DNA of 64,000 nucleotides from Leuconostoc kimchii IMSNU 11154 (GTDB lineage Bacteria > Bacillota > Bacilli > Lactobacillales > Lactobacillaceae): positions 62,001 to 126,000 of the forward strand of contig NC_014136.1 in the NCBI RefSeq assembly GCF_000092505.1, in the 5' to 3' direction. This document shows, one piece after another, positions 24,929 to 33,544 of the stretch. How positions within the stretch are numbered: position 1 is the stretch's first letter; every line of letters starts with the position of its first letter. The translations under genes and the position numbers were made by a program. The notes below the pieces were generated by a model. That model did not search any database. It was not told the DNA's origin and worked only from the letters and a program-made list of their open reading frames with translations.

Positions 24929-25344
24929 TTTTTATTAGTCCTCCATGTTTTAATTTGCTGAAGCAATCAATACAGTATTTAATGCCCTAGTATTGTAACA
25001 TATTTGGCATAATTAATGAATTGAATATATTTTTAAAAGTAAAATAATCTTGCTTTTGTTTCCTAACTCACAACTGATGAAGTAGCACAGACGCTTACAT
25101 TTGTAAATCAAATCACTCCAAGAAACTAAGCTAGTTATTGAGAAGACCAAAATAAAACTACCACCGATTGATGATTGATCAATTAAATGTATTAATATCA
25201 TGGCAAAGATTTAATTTTTTTAACTTCTAAAGTCATAATTTCAACTTATTAAACTACAAATATTTAATTAACAGCAAAGCTAAACATAGGTACAAAGTGT
25301 GGGATGTCTAGATTGGTATTTCATATAATTAAGTCTTTTCATAT
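24929..25344. other. Intergenic region, no gene
   Basis: The minus-strand open frame at 25013-25201 has no ribosome site or recognisable domain and is not accepted. The rest is AT-rich and separates divergent transcription units. Confidence 0.4.
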
Positions 25345-25373
25345 TTGAACTCTTTGTGAAATTATGCTAATAT
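25345..25373 (+). promoter_or_regulatory. Promoter of riboswitch copy 1
   Basis: TTGAAC (25345-25350), 17-base spacer, TAATAT (25368-25373), about ten bases ahead of the structured element. Confidence 0.6.
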
Positions 25374-25382
25374 GAAAACAAT

Positions 25383-25474
25383 TGTTCCACTGGGAACGTT
25401 GCTTAAAAATAAGCAGTTGATTGCATTTCATTAGGTCTTTGAAGAAATGTAATTGGCTGCTTTTGTCTTTTTAT
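25383..25474 (+). promoter_or_regulatory. Riboswitch-like leader, copy 1 (probable guanidine-IV type)
   Basis: Hairpin GTTCC-ACTG-GGAAC (25384-25397), then a long stem (AAGCAG at 25411 pairing with CTGCTT at 25457-25462) whose loop holds CATTAGGTC, then a T run. The pattern recurs at 26023 with the hairpin and loop conserved and the stem sequence changed but still paired. That is covariation evidence for an RNA element ending in a terminator. It resembles the mepA/guanidine-IV riboswitch as I recall it, and copy 2 precedes a Gdx-type SMR gene. Confidence 0.65.
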
Positions 25475-25495
25475 TAAACAATGGAGAAAACAAAT

Positions 25496-26008
25496 ATGCA
25501 CATCAAAGAATTAGACTTGACGGACCTCAATGAATTACAAAAAGTGAGCACAGAAACCTTTTACGATACTTTCGCAGCTCAAAACACAGAACAAAACATG
25601 CAAGACTACTTAGTAAATAGTTACAAGTTGGAAAAGCTATCCGCAGAACTCGAAAATAAAAATTCATTTTTTTATTTCGTACTCAATGACACGAATGAAG
25701 TTATGGGTTATCTCAAGCTAAATGTGAATGATGCGCAATCAGAAGATGATTTTGAAAATGCCTTAGAGATTGAACGAATTTACATTCGTAAGGCATTTCA
25801 AAAACAAGGGCTAGGAAAGATTTTATATAATATTGCGACCACAAGAGCCGTGCAATTAGGAAAACGTCGTATTTGGTTAGGTGTGTGGGAACATAATCAA
25901 AACGCTAAAGCCTTTTATCAACATCTCGGTTTTGATTTTGTTGGCAGTCATATCTTTAATATGGGTAATGATCCACAAACTGATTTAATTATGGTTAAAA
26001 CAATTTAA
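25496..26008 (+). CDS. GNAT-family N-acetyltransferase under riboswitch control
   Basis: A 170-residue GNAT of the spermidine/alkylamine type. Key segments are EIERIYIRKAFQKQGLGKIL (acetyl-CoA loop), WLGVWEHNQNAKAFYQHLGF and GSHIFNMGNDPQTDLIM. The ATG at 25496 follows GGAG nine bases upstream, so the in-frame ATG at 25481 is passed over. Its leader carries the same element as the adjacent SMR exporter. The enzyme may therefore act on guanidine-related or other cationic amines, which is an inference. Confidence 0.85.
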   Translation: MHIKELDLTDLNELQKVSTETFYDTFAAQNTEQNMQDYLVNSYKLEKLSAELENKNSFFYFVLNDTNEVMGYLKLNVNDAQSEDDFENALEIERIYIRKAFQKQGLGKILYNIATTRAVQLGKRRIWLGVWEHNQNAKAFYQHLGFDFVGSHIFNMGNDPQTDLIMVKTI

Positions 26009-26022
26009 CAAATATAATATTG

Positions 26023-26103
26023 TGTTCCACCGGGAACAGTTTCTAAACAGTATGTCCACATCATTAGGTCAATGAAGATGTGGCATGAACTGTTTTTTTT
26101 TAT
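26023..26103 (+). promoter_or_regulatory. Riboswitch-like leader, copy 2 (probable guanidine-IV type)
   Basis: Hairpin GTTCC-ACCG-GGAAC (26024-26037), then a terminator stem (about 26045-26094) with loop ATTAGGTCAATGAA, then eight T residues. The conserved parts are the hairpin and CATTAGGTC. The loop ACCG can pair with AGGT, as expected for a kissing interaction. A TATAAT sits at 26013-26018. Confidence 0.68.
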
Positions 26104-26119
26104 TTTAAGGAGAATAAAA

Positions 26120-26440
26120 ATGACTTGGGTTTATTTATTTTTAGCTGGAATTTTTGAAGTAGTTTGGTCTAGCACCATGAAACTTAGTAACGGATTCTCA
26201 CATTTTTGGTGGACTATATTAACTTTTATTGGAATGATCATTAGCTTCGCCATGCTTTCTTTATCACTCAAAAACTTACCTCTTAGTTTTGCTTATCCAA
26301 TATGGACTGGTGTTGGAGCAATCGGTTCAATCATTATTGGCGTCTTATTTTTTGGTGACAAATTAAGTATATTCACGTGGTTCTTCGTTGTTTTGCTCAT
26401 TATTGGTATTATTGGTATTAAATTTACTAGTGGGCACTAA
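26120..26440 (+). CDS. gdx: Small multidrug resistance (SMR) exporter, Gdx/SugE type
   Basis: A 106-residue protein with four membrane segments. The essential glutamate is in AGIFEVVWSSTMKLSNGF (Glu13), and LPLSFAYPIWTGVGAIGS matches guanidinium exporters (Gdx, formerly SugE) better than EmrE. The ATG at 26120 follows AAGGAG. Gdx proteins export guanidinium in exchange for protons and are commonly guanidine-riboswitch controlled, which fits the leader here. They normally act as a homodimer when single. Confidence 0.85.
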   Translation: MTWVYLFLAGIFEVVWSSTMKLSNGFSHFWWTILTFIGMIISFAMLSLSLKNLPLSFAYPIWTGVGAIGSIIIGVLFFGDKLSIFTWFFVVLLIIGIIGIKFTSGH

Positions 26441-26718
26441 GACTATGCCTTAACTAAAATAACATGTGCTATAGAAATTAATGCTATAACAACGTTTATA
26501 GTCACAAAAAATACTTGTGAAACTTTAAAATTTACAAACAAAAATGTACCCTATTTTTCCAATTCACAAATTAGTAATTTCAACAAATTTCACAAATGTC
26601 AATATTTTAGACCAATTATAATTTGACAAACTGACTATTGTGATATAAAGTAATAAAAAAGAATAGGGATGTGCAGGCGATACCTATGTAAACATTGCCG
26701 TCGATGGAAAGGCTTTTT
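26441..26718. other. Intergenic region with a possible promoter
   Basis: AT-rich, no gene. TTGACA at 26624-26629 is followed after 15 bases by TATAAA, a weak promoter candidate for the amidotransferase gene. Confidence 0.35.
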
Positions 26719-27390
26719 ATGCGCATTAATGTTCTTCAACACACGCCAAATGAAGGTCCAGGAAGTATTGCCTCTTGGGCTTTTTCTCATGGTCACGAAT
26801 TTTTTGTCTATCATCCATACTTTTTTGACGGTGTTTTGCCAAAAGCATCTGAAACCGACCTACTAATTATTCTAGGTGGTCCAATGAGTCCTAATGATGA
26901 ACTGCCGTGGATAGTAAAAGAAAGAAAACTAATCAAAGAACTCTTAAGAAAAAACAAACCAATTTTTGGTGCTTGCTATGGTGCACAGCAGATTGCTAAA
27001 GTCCTTGGATCTAAAATTATCAAATCACCTTTTAAAGAAGTCGGATGGGCAAATATTATTAAGCAAAATTGTTTCATTCCTAATTTTCCTGACAAATTTC
27101 CAGTGTTGCATTGGCATGAAGAAATGTTCGAAATACCAGAAAAAGCAACCCTGCTTTTCAGTAGTGAACTAGTATCAAATCAAGGATATCTTTATGAGGG
27201 AAATGTTGTTGGGTTGCAGTTTCATCTTGAACCTCAACAAAGTGACGTTAATGAAGTCGTAGTTAATGATTATTCATATGCAATAGTCAATAATGCACTT
27301 AAACAGACACCAGATCAAATAATCAAATTTCCAGTTCCTTCAATTAACAAGGAAATAATGTATGCAATTTTAGATTTTATAACTTTGTAA
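26719..27390 (+). CDS. Type 1 glutamine amidotransferase-like protein
   Basis: A 223-residue class I glutamine amidotransferase fold. The oxyanion strand LIILGGPMSPND near residue 50, the nucleophile elbow FGACYGAQQIA (Cys86) and the catalytic His in GLQFHLEPQ are all present, so it should be active. These stand-alone proteins are related to the GMP synthase glutaminase domain, but the acceptor is unknown. The start at 26719 has a GGAAAGG site. An in-frame ATG 24 bases earlier has none. Confidence 0.82.
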   Translation: MRINVLQHTPNEGPGSIASWAFSHGHEFFVYHPYFFDGVLPKASETDLLIILGGPMSPNDELPWIVKERKLIKELLRKNKPIFGACYGAQQIAKVLGSKIIKSPFKEVGWANIIKQNCFIPNFPDKFPVLHWHEEMFEIPEKATLLFSSELVSNQGYLYEGNVVGLQFHLEPQQSDVNEVVVNDYSYAIVNNALKQTPDQIIKFPVPSINKEIMYAILDFITL

Positions 27391-27443
27391 TTTATATGCA
27401 CATAAGATATTGGCTAGAATATGTTTGAAGGGTTTTTAACGCA

Positions 27444-27989
27444 ATGAAAAAAATATTTTTAATTGATGGTTATGGTGGTTCACCGACAGTAAACTGGCTT
27501 GATTGGATTGGTCGACAACTTGAAAATGAATTTCAAATTAAAAAAATATGTATCAACAAGCCTGATGTAGCAGAAGTTGAAAAATTTGATAATGCTTTAG
27601 TTAACCAAATCGATGAAATAGAGTCGTCTTATTTTATTTGCCATAGCTTAGGTTGCGTGACTTTAATTCGTTATTTAATAAAGATTAAAAAAGTCCCTAA
27701 AGGCATTATATTTGTTTCTCCGTTTGATCAACACGTTCATGGATTTGACATGTTTGATGAATTTTTTGTCCATGCACCTCTAGAACTTCTAAACCTGGAT
27801 TCAAATAAATCAATTATAATTAGTAGTATGAATGACCCAATTATACCCTTTAAATACAGTCAGGAAGTGGCAGAAAAACTAAAAATTCCGTTTATTCTTT
27901 GCCCCACTGGCGCTCATTTCCGTGCATCAGACGGTATGGTAAAGTTTCCAGCAATTTTGACTTATATTCAATCGAATTGGAAAAATTAA
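27444..27989 (+). CDS. RBBP9/YdeN-family serine hydrolase
   Basis: A 181-residue small alpha/beta hydrolase. The family start LIDGYGGSPTVNWLDWI and the nucleophile CHSLGC (Ser68) are visible, with a late Asp in MNDPIIPF and His in TGAHFRASDG completing the triad. The substrate is unknown. A paralogue lies at 41773-42345. It stands 53 bases after the amidotransferase gene and may share its transcript. Confidence 0.85.
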   Translation: MKKIFLIDGYGGSPTVNWLDWIGRQLENEFQIKKICINKPDVAEVEKFDNALVNQIDEIESSYFICHSLGCVTLIRYLIKIKKVPKGIIFVSPFDQHVHGFDMFDEFFVHAPLELLNLDSNKSIIISSMNDPIIPFKYSQEVAEKLKIPFILCPTGAHFRASDGMVKFPAILTYIQSNWKN

Positions 27990-28114
27990 TTTTTTTAAAG
28001 TTATCTAATATAAAATATTTCATTTTAATATGATTTAAGTGTTTGTTTAATTATGTTAAGCTTAAAGCATTTAAAGAACATATTAACTGTAAATAAAATT
28101 AAGGAGTATCTGTA

Positions 28115-28753
28115 ATGACTAAAGTGCCAGATCCTAATAAAATATATCCTGATGAAAACGTCAAAAGTATTGTGTTTTTAAAAAATGTTGTTACTAACCC
28201 TAACATTGAGGTTGGAAAATATACCTATTTCTCAGATGAAGAACCGAAGAAATTCGAAGAACATGTTACACATCATTATGATTTCATCAATGATAAATTA
28301 ATTATTGGAAAATTTTGTTCAATTGGCGCGGATGTAGAATTCATAATGAACGGTGCTAACCATCTTATGAAAGGTATCACACCCTACCCCTTCTATATTA
28401 TGGGAGATGAGTGGTCTGGACATCTTCCTGAAATTGGAGATTTACCAAATAAAGGGAATACTGTCATAGAAAATGATGTCTGGATAGGTCAAAATGTAAC
28501 AATTTTACCAGGGGTACATGTAGAAAACGGTGCTATTATTGGTGCTAACAGTGTTGTAGCTAGCAATGTTTCAGCTTACTCAATCGTTGCCGGAAATCCT
28601 GCCAAACAAATTCGGAAAAGATTTTCAGATGATATTATTGCACAGTTACAAGATCTAGCTTGGTGGGATAAAGATGTTGAATGGATTACTAAGAATATAG
28701 ATTACTTAATGACAGGTAAAATAACCAAAGAAAAAATAGATGAATTGAACTAA
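28115..28753 (+). CDS. CatB/Vat-type xenobiotic O-acetyltransferase
   Basis: A 212-residue left-handed beta-helix (hexapeptide) acetyltransferase. It closely follows Vat streptogramin A and CatB chloramphenicol acetyltransferases: KIGKFCSIGADVEFIMNGANH-like (seen as IIGKFCSIGA then FIMNGANH, with the catalytic histidine), NDVWIGQNVTILPGV and AGNPAKQIRKRF. The ATG has an AAGGAG site. Drug resistance is plausible from family membership but the substrate is not proven. The stop codon lies inside the terminator hairpin. Confidence 0.85.
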   Translation: MTKVPDPNKIYPDENVKSIVFLKNVVTNPNIEVGKYTYFSDEEPKKFEEHVTHHYDFINDKLIIGKFCSIGADVEFIMNGANHLMKGITPYPFYIMGDEWSGHLPEIGDLPNKGNTVIENDVWIGQNVTILPGVHVENGAIIGANSVVASNVSAYSIVAGNPAKQIRKRFSDDIIAQLQDLAWWDKDVEWITKNIDYLMTGKITKEKIDELN

Positions 28754-28768
28754 TTCATCTATTTTTTT
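28736..28768 (+). terminator. Terminator overlapping the end of the acetyltransferase gene
   Basis: Arms ATAGATGAATT and AATTCATCTAT with a 5-base loop and a T run. The left arm encodes the last residues of the protein. Confidence 0.85.
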
Positions 28769-28850
28769 CGGTTATTTTGTTGTTTGTCAATGCTGACAAT
28801 CCAAACACGATATTTGCTTTTTGTGCTCATAGAATTAACATCTAAAGGTA

Positions 28851-29249
28851 CTATTCAATTAGTGAGATTTGTTTTAAAACAGATTTTGGTACTTTATTTT
28901 GTTTAATTAAAGTTGGACCATACACAATCCTAGTGTTAGAAACTTTCGCTTCTAAAAAGGTCCCTGGTTTAAATGGTTTCACGTTTGCACCTGAGAGTTC
29001 AAAGGGAATACTTTTTTTATTACCCTCAGCATTCACAAATTCAAACTTGTACTGATAACTGTAAGAATCCTTAATTACATTACCACTGCCATCTTTTGTC
29101 TGTTCACGGTTGGGAACTTTTAACGGGACCTTTGTGTATGCCTTTGATGACTTATAAGTGTTATCGTAATAATTTTTTGTTTGTATTGCAAGACCAATAA
29201 CTAAACATAATGTTAATACACTTGCAATGATTAAACTGATTTTTTTCAT
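28851..29249 (-). CDS. YxeA-family (DUF1093) secreted/membrane-anchored protein
   Basis: A 132-residue protein with an N-terminal hydrophobic segment (residues 4-21) and a small extracellular beta domain including SYQYKFEFVNAEGNKKSIPF and GTFLEAKVSNTRIV. This is the YxeA layout; the function is unknown. An adjacent YdcF-like gene lies 20 bases upstream and is probably co-transcribed. Confidence 0.75.
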   Translation of the reverse strand: MKKISLIIASVLTLCLVIGLAIQTKNYYDNTYKSSKAYTKVPLKVPNREQTKDGSGNVIKDSYSYQYKFEFVNAEGNKKSIPFELSGANVKPFKPGTFLEAKVSNTRIVYGPTLIKQNKVPKSVLKQISLIE

Positions 29250-29269
29250 GTTTCATTTCCTCAAGTATT

Positions 29270-30334
29270 CTAAACAATAAAGAATGTCAACGCATTAATA
29301 ATCACAATTATTAGCATAAAAGCTATATGAAATGTTTTGTGATTAGAAAGAATTGCTATATATTCACGAATTAAAGCGTTGGGTAAGAAATATTTACTGG
29401 TCTTAGACCCTATACCCTCAATATTTAGTCCTACTAGATGTGCAAAACCAGCTGCTCTAAAAACATGATAATCATTTGTTGCAAAAATTCCTTTTTGTAA
29501 ATTAAATCCATTTTTTTCAACAACTTGTTTAGAAAAAAGCATATTTTGATAGGTATTTTTTGACTGATTTTCTACTAGAATATCTGATTCTGCCACACCA
29601 TGCATAATTGCATAAGCTTTCATAGCTTCAGCTTCTGGCAACAATTCATCTTTACCTTGACCACCTGACATGATTAATTTCATAGTTTTTTTATTTTTTT
29701 TGAATTGTTGATTTTTAAAATTAGCAGCTACCATAATTCTTGATCCTAGTAATGGTGAAACAGTATCACCATTCAACAAACCAGAACCTAAAATAATCGC
29801 ATATTCTTTGTTAAATTTTGGATGCACTACCTTTGTAATCATATAAGATGCGAGAAAAGTTAAAACCCAAAAAATTAAATAGTTTTGAAAACCGTAAGAA
29901 ACATTTTCAACAAAATCAATAATTTTATTGTTTGGAATGTATCGATTTAAAATGCTAAAAACAGTTGGAATTATTAGCAGTAAAACCCCGATAATTAATG
30001 TTAACATGTTTCCGATTGAATGATTCTCACGTCGCCAAACTATAATACCATTCCAGATAAATAGAAAGGCGCTTAAAAATGTCAGTAAAAAAATAGGTAT
30101 AAAAATCAAAACCAAGACTGCTAAATAGATATATGTTAGCAGTTGATTATTGATCTGAATAACAATAATAGATAATGATATAAAATAACTAAAAACAGTT
30201 GCAATTGTTGCCATACCACACAAAAGTCTATACCGGTTTTTCTTAATTAAAAGAAATGTTATGATTGATAGCACAAGTGATATTATAATAAAAAGTATGG
30301 CATAGCTAAAGTAATAATTAAAAATATTTTCCAT
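29270..30334 (-). CDS. YdcF/SanA-family (DUF218) membrane protein
   Basis: A 354-residue protein with about five membrane segments at the N-terminus, a DUF218 domain, and one segment at the C-terminus. The domain core shows YAIILGSGLLNGDTVSPLLGSR, LIMSGGQGKDELLPEAEAM and the late TNDYHVFRAA. Relatives act in envelope or cell-wall physiology, but the reaction is unknown. The protein is full length. Confidence 0.85.
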   Translation of the reverse strand: MENIFNYYFSYAILFIIISLVLSIITFLLIKKNRYRLLCGMATIATVFSYFISLSIIVIQINNQLLTYIYLAVLVLIFIPIFLLTFLSAFLFIWNGIIVWRRENHSIGNMLTLIIGVLLLIIPTVFSILNRYIPNNKIIDFVENVSYGFQNYLIFWVLTFLASYMITKVVHPKFNKEYAIILGSGLLNGDTVSPLLGSRIMVAANFKNQQFKKNKKTMKLIMSGGQGKDELLPEAEAMKAYAIMHGVAESDILVENQSKNTYQNMLFSKQVVEKNGFNLQKGIFATNDYHVFRAAGFAHLVGLNIEGIGSKTSKYFLPNALIREYIAILSNHKTFHIAFMLIIVIINALTFFIV

Positions 30335-30738
30335 AGCAACTAATAATCCCCTCTCTTACTTAACTCTAATTGTATCATGAAAGCGATTTTTACAAATAAT
30401 ATGCATCTATCGATTAGCTTTTCTCAGGTCAAACCATTGTTGAAATGTGGGCAGTTTCTGTACCGTCAATATTTGATACACTCTTCTAATTGATGTTACC
30501 TTTCAAAACATAATATGTACCCTTTTTTAACGGTGTCTTGTGTCCTATCAATGCTCTTTTCAGTACTTACTTGAGTTGCATTTGCACTCACCTACTACAG
30601 CAGCATTAACAATCCACAACGTACCTAGTTTGTATAATTTGCACTTCTTTCAATTTTTCACGATTCTAAACTAAAAAGGCTACTAATTAAGTAGCCTCAT
30701 CCTTTCTAAATGTTTTTAAAATTAGTTTATCTATTGTA
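30335..30738. other. Intergenic region with a hairpin and possible coding debris
   Basis: A hairpin AGGCTACT-AATTA-AGTAGCCT at 30677-30697 has a T run on the minus strand. The minus-strand stretch around 30480-30540 translates to short protein-like pieces (TVKKGTYYVLKG, then SNIDGTETAHIS) broken by stops. This may be a remnant of a surface protein, but the support is weak. Confidence 0.3.
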
Positions 30739-30757
30739 GTGTCAAGAATATTGACAC
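30739..30757. promoter_or_regulatory. Inverted repeat at the GNAT promoter
   Basis: GTGTCAA-GAATA-TTGACAC. The right arm supplies TTGACA, a perfect -35 for rightward transcription, about 70 bases before the GNAT gene. Candidate operator. Confidence 0.45.
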
Positions 30758-30822
30758 AAATTATTTCTTATCTATTTCTCCGTAGTAAAATAATAATCAA
30801 AATGTTTTTTAGGAGAATTGAT

Positions 30823-31365
30823 ATGTTTATTCGAATTGCCACAAAAGAAGATGCTAACCAACTGATTGATATCTATAGACCTTATATTGAAAACAATACA
30901 ACAAGCTTTGAATATGATGTCCCATCACTTGATGATTTTAAACAACGTATAAGGGATATAACAATTACGTACCCCTATATTGTCATGGTAGATGGAGAAA
31001 CAATTTTAGGATATGCATATGCTCACGAATATAAAGAGCGTGATGCATATCAGTGGACAGTTGAGGTCAGTGTGTATCTGTCTAAAAATGCTCAGGGTAA
31101 AGGCATAGGGCGCAGACTATATAATTCTTTAGAAGAATACTTACGTCGTCAACATGTCGTTAATATTATGGCATGTATTACAGGAGCTAATGAAACAAGT
31201 ATTGCTTTTCATGAGCATATGGGTTACGAAACTGTCGGACAATTCAAAAAAGTTGGTTTTAAAAACAATCAATGGTTGGATATTTATTGGTTAGAAAAAC
31301 AAATTTCCAGTTCAGTTAGTCCCGAAGCATTTATACCATTTTCAAAATTAAATGAATCGTATTAA
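30823..31365 (+). CDS. GNAT acetyltransferase, phosphinothricin/MddA-like
   Basis: A 180-residue GNAT. IRIATKEDANQLIDIYRPY at the start, TVEVSVYLSKNAQGKGIGRR and the end HEHMGYETVGQFKKVGFK match the Pat/MddA subgroup, which acetylates phosphinothricin or methionine derivatives. The start at 30823 has an AGGAG site; the in-frame ATG further upstream does not. It is monocistronic. Confidence 0.85.
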   Translation: MFIRIATKEDANQLIDIYRPYIENNTTSFEYDVPSLDDFKQRIRDITITYPYIVMVDGETILGYAYAHEYKERDAYQWTVEVSVYLSKNAQGKGIGRRLYNSLEEYLRRQHVVNIMACITGANETSIAFHEHMGYETVGQFKKVGFKNNQWLDIYWLEKQISSSVSPEAFIPFSKLNESY

Positions 31366-31518
31366 GTTTTTGATTATATTCTTAACATATTTTTTTAATT
31401 GATTAAGCAAAGCTATCTATTCATTGAACAGTAATAATTACAATTATAACTAATAAAAAGACCGATTACTTAATCACCCTTTTACCTTCTCCTGATTTTC
31501 TAGTGAATTATTCATTGG

Positions 31519-31719
31519 TTACTGATTTACTGGCAATTGCAGTTCAACCGTGAGTGATTTTTCAGAATCATTTGGATCCGTAGGATAAATTTCTCTCATA
31601 GGTCCGGAAATATGATAATTGTTTTTCGTGACCCATTTGAGTAACTGATTGCCACTGTCCCCGATATTTTCTAACCCATCATTATGGATTATTGAGGCTA
31701 CCTCTTCTTTCTTAATTCA
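31519..31719 (-). pseudogene. C-terminal fragment of a GyrI-like (AraC/MerR effector-binding) domain
   Basis: An open frame of 66 codons without start, translating to a typical effector-domain end: NQLLKWVTKNNYHISGPMRE, IYPTDPNDSEKSLTVELQLP. It begins abruptly next to a terminator-like sequence on the higher-coordinate side. The DNA-binding half is gone. Confidence 0.7.
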
Positions 31720-31854
31720 AAATAAAAAGCAAAAACAGTTTCTTTTGCTCTCGTAATTACTATATATAAACAATATTGATATTCGGGTCATACTTTCTTT
31801 TAGTGGTTAATATAGTTTATTGTCATTTTCAAAAGACTTCAGTTCAGTTAATCT

Positions 31855-32034
31855 TCAGCTACTATAATTTTTGGGGTTTATAATCATTATTCCTATCAAT
31901 GAAAAAATTAAAAATGGCAGTGACATTTGTACTAGGATTAAATTGTTATGTCTTATAAGAAATGACCATGTTATTACTAAGAAAGTCAACAGTTCGCTAG
32001 ATATATGCTCAGTACTACGCCCCTGGGAGTCCGT
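31855..32034 (-). pseudogene. C-terminal fragment of a small membrane protein
   Basis: An open frame of 59 codons with two hydrophobic stretches (LLTFLVITWSFLI and PFLIFSLIGIMII), stop at 31855 and no start. It begins at a stop codon beside the terminator region of the neighbouring XRE gene. It may derive from a protein that was paired with an XRE regulator, like the gene at 32301. Confidence 0.4.
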
Positions 32035-32091
32035 CTATGAGCTTTTTTAACCAAAAAAAATGACACAATCAAATATATTAGGTCATCTTAA

Positions 32092-32304
32092 CTATTCAAA
32101 ATAGAATAATTCTTCAAATTTTTTATCTAAAGCAATGCAAATCAATAAAGCCAATTTTGCCGAGGGAATATACTCATATGTTTCAATATTACTAATTGTC
32201 TGTCGAGAAACGCCAACCAGTTTTGCTAAATTATTTTGATTAATAGTCTTTTCAGCTCGTGCAACTTTCAAATTATTTTTTAAAATTAAGTGCTCATTAC
32301 TCAT
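32092..32304 (-). CDS. Small XRE/Cro-type regulator
   Basis: A 70-residue regulator that is almost entirely helix-turn-helix: LKVARAEKTINQNNLAKLVG, then VSRQTISNIETYEYIPS and a C-terminal helix. The ATG at 32304 overlaps the stop of the membrane gene (ATGA), so the two are coupled. Small XRE proteins paired with a membrane protein are common in Firmicutes, and the promoter carries a palindrome likely to be its operator. Confidence 0.82.
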   Translation of the reverse strand: MSNEHLILKNNLKVARAEKTINQNNLAKLVGVSRQTISNIETYEYIPSAKLALLICIALDKKFEELFYFE

Positions 32305-32600
32305 ACAAATAACGACCACACAGCCGTGACATTAGCCACTACCAATATAATTACAGTGATGATCGTGACAAATGAATTTTTCTTTTTTAACATATATAAC
32401 TCATGGCCGAGTGCAAGAAAGAGAATCATGAAAAACAAATCATCAGTTCTTTCATGTTGAAAAAGCCTAACAGTAAATATAAAAAGCCATGCTAATAGTA
32501 ACATTACATAATGTACTGCTGTCATGTTTTTTAATTCGGATAATTTTCCTTCGTCTCTATTTTCTTTCTGAGCAACTTTTAAAAACTTTTTTTCATTCAT
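32301..32600 (-). CDS. Small membrane protein paired with an XRE regulator
   Basis: A 99-residue protein with a charged N-terminus (KVAQKENRDEGKLSEL) and three membrane segments (residues 29-45, 53-68, 78-98). The gene order, membrane protein then small XRE protein with ATGA overlap, recurs in lactic acid bacteria. The role is unknown; it may sequester or signal to the regulator. Confidence 0.65.
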   Translation of the reverse strand: MNEKKFLKVAQKENRDEGKLSELKNMTAVHYVMLLLAWLFIFTVRLFQHERTDDLFFMILFLALGHELYMLKKKNSFVTIITVIILVVANVTAVWSLFV

Positions 32601-32626
32601 TTTATTTTCCTTCTTTCATAATTTTA

Positions 32627-32675
32627 ATTATATATATGACAAGTTAACTTGTCAATAGTATAAGTGTGCTTGTCA
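32627..32675 (-). promoter_or_regulatory. Consensus promoter with palindromic operator
   Basis: Read leftward: perfect TTGACA (32650-32655), 17-base spacer and perfect TATAAT (32627-32632). The palindrome TGACAAGTTAACTTGTCA (32637-32654) covers the -35 and spacer, with a third half-site at 32669-32675. Such a strong promoter would need the repressor; the XRE protein is the obvious candidate. Confidence 0.8.
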
Positions 32676-32933
32676 TAAACAACTACATATGTTGAAAAAA
32701 ATAAACCAATTGACGTTTACAAGCGTTAAAAATAAATTATTTAAAAAACCTTCACAACATTTTTTAAACGCTTATTGAATCATAGTAATTTTAAAATCGT
32801 ACAGACAAGATACTTTTATACAACCAAAACCTGTCAGCATAATGCTTAAAATAACAGGCACCATCTACCATCAACTATATTATTCCTGCATCATTTATTG
32901 GAAAATACCAAAATCCAAAAGAAACCGTTACTC

Positions 32934-33008
32934 AAATCAAAATAAAAAGCAAAGTCTTTTTAAACAAAGTCTTTGCTAAATAGTGATCACTGTACTTAAT
33001 TGTTTTAA
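32934..33008. repeat. 75-bp dispersed repeat, copy A (contains a terminator)
   Basis: Identical to 41106-41180 except for three substitutions. It includes arms AGCAAAG and CTTTGCT with an A/T tract, which terminate leftward transcription. In both places it lies 20-75 bases after a leftward GNAT gene. Confidence 0.85.
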
Positions 33009-33082
33009 ACATCCTGCTCTTAACTTCATAATTAATAACGACATTAAACATTTTATTTATATGTGTTTACTTTTACGATATT

Positions 33083-33544
33083 TTATAATAATTTTTTTGA
33101 CATACAAACCGAATTACTTAGTCCATCATAAGGTGAATAATTATCAACTACTTGATAATTCATTTTCGTGTAGAGACGAATTGCATTAGTATTATTTTTA
33201 CCTGTTTCCACGATTAGTTTTGTATAACCATCCGAATAGGCCTGAGATTCTAATTTGTTAATTAATTTCGTTGCTATGCCATTTCCTCTAGCAGTAAGGT
33301 TCACAAATAATCTTTTTATCTCTAATACACCTGTGCAATAATGCTTAGTGGCAACACAACCAATTGCTTGGTAAACATTATAAGCAACATAGGCATCTGA
33401 TAGATCAGTAACTGAGTTAAATACATGATACTCATTTTTTTCTGTAATTTGAATATCATTGTTAAAATTAGCCAGTGTCTTATCAAGCATACGAACCAGT
33501 CTATTAAAATCTTGGTCTGTAGTGTTTACTTTCTTAATTTCCAT
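33083..33544 (-). CDS. GNAT-family N-acetyltransferase
   Basis: A 153-residue GNAT. The acetyl-CoA loop is LFVNLTARGNGIATKLINKL, and the C-terminal TNAIRLYTKMNYQVVDNY is typical. The start at 33544 has a GGAG site. The substrate is unknown. It ends just upstream of dispersed-repeat copy A. Confidence 0.82.
   Translation of the reverse strand: MEIKKVNTTDQDFNRLVRMLDKTLANFNNDIQITEKNEYHVFNSVTDLSDAYVAYNVYQAIGCVATKHYCTGVLEIKRLFVNLTARGNGIATKLINKLESQAYSDGYTKLIVETGKNNTNAIRLYTKMNYQVVDNYSPYDGLSNSVCMSKKLL

Noticed and set aside
25013..25201. 62-codon minus-strand open frame
   Set aside because: No ribosome site, no recognisable protein features, and it lies upstream of the MFS promoter region.
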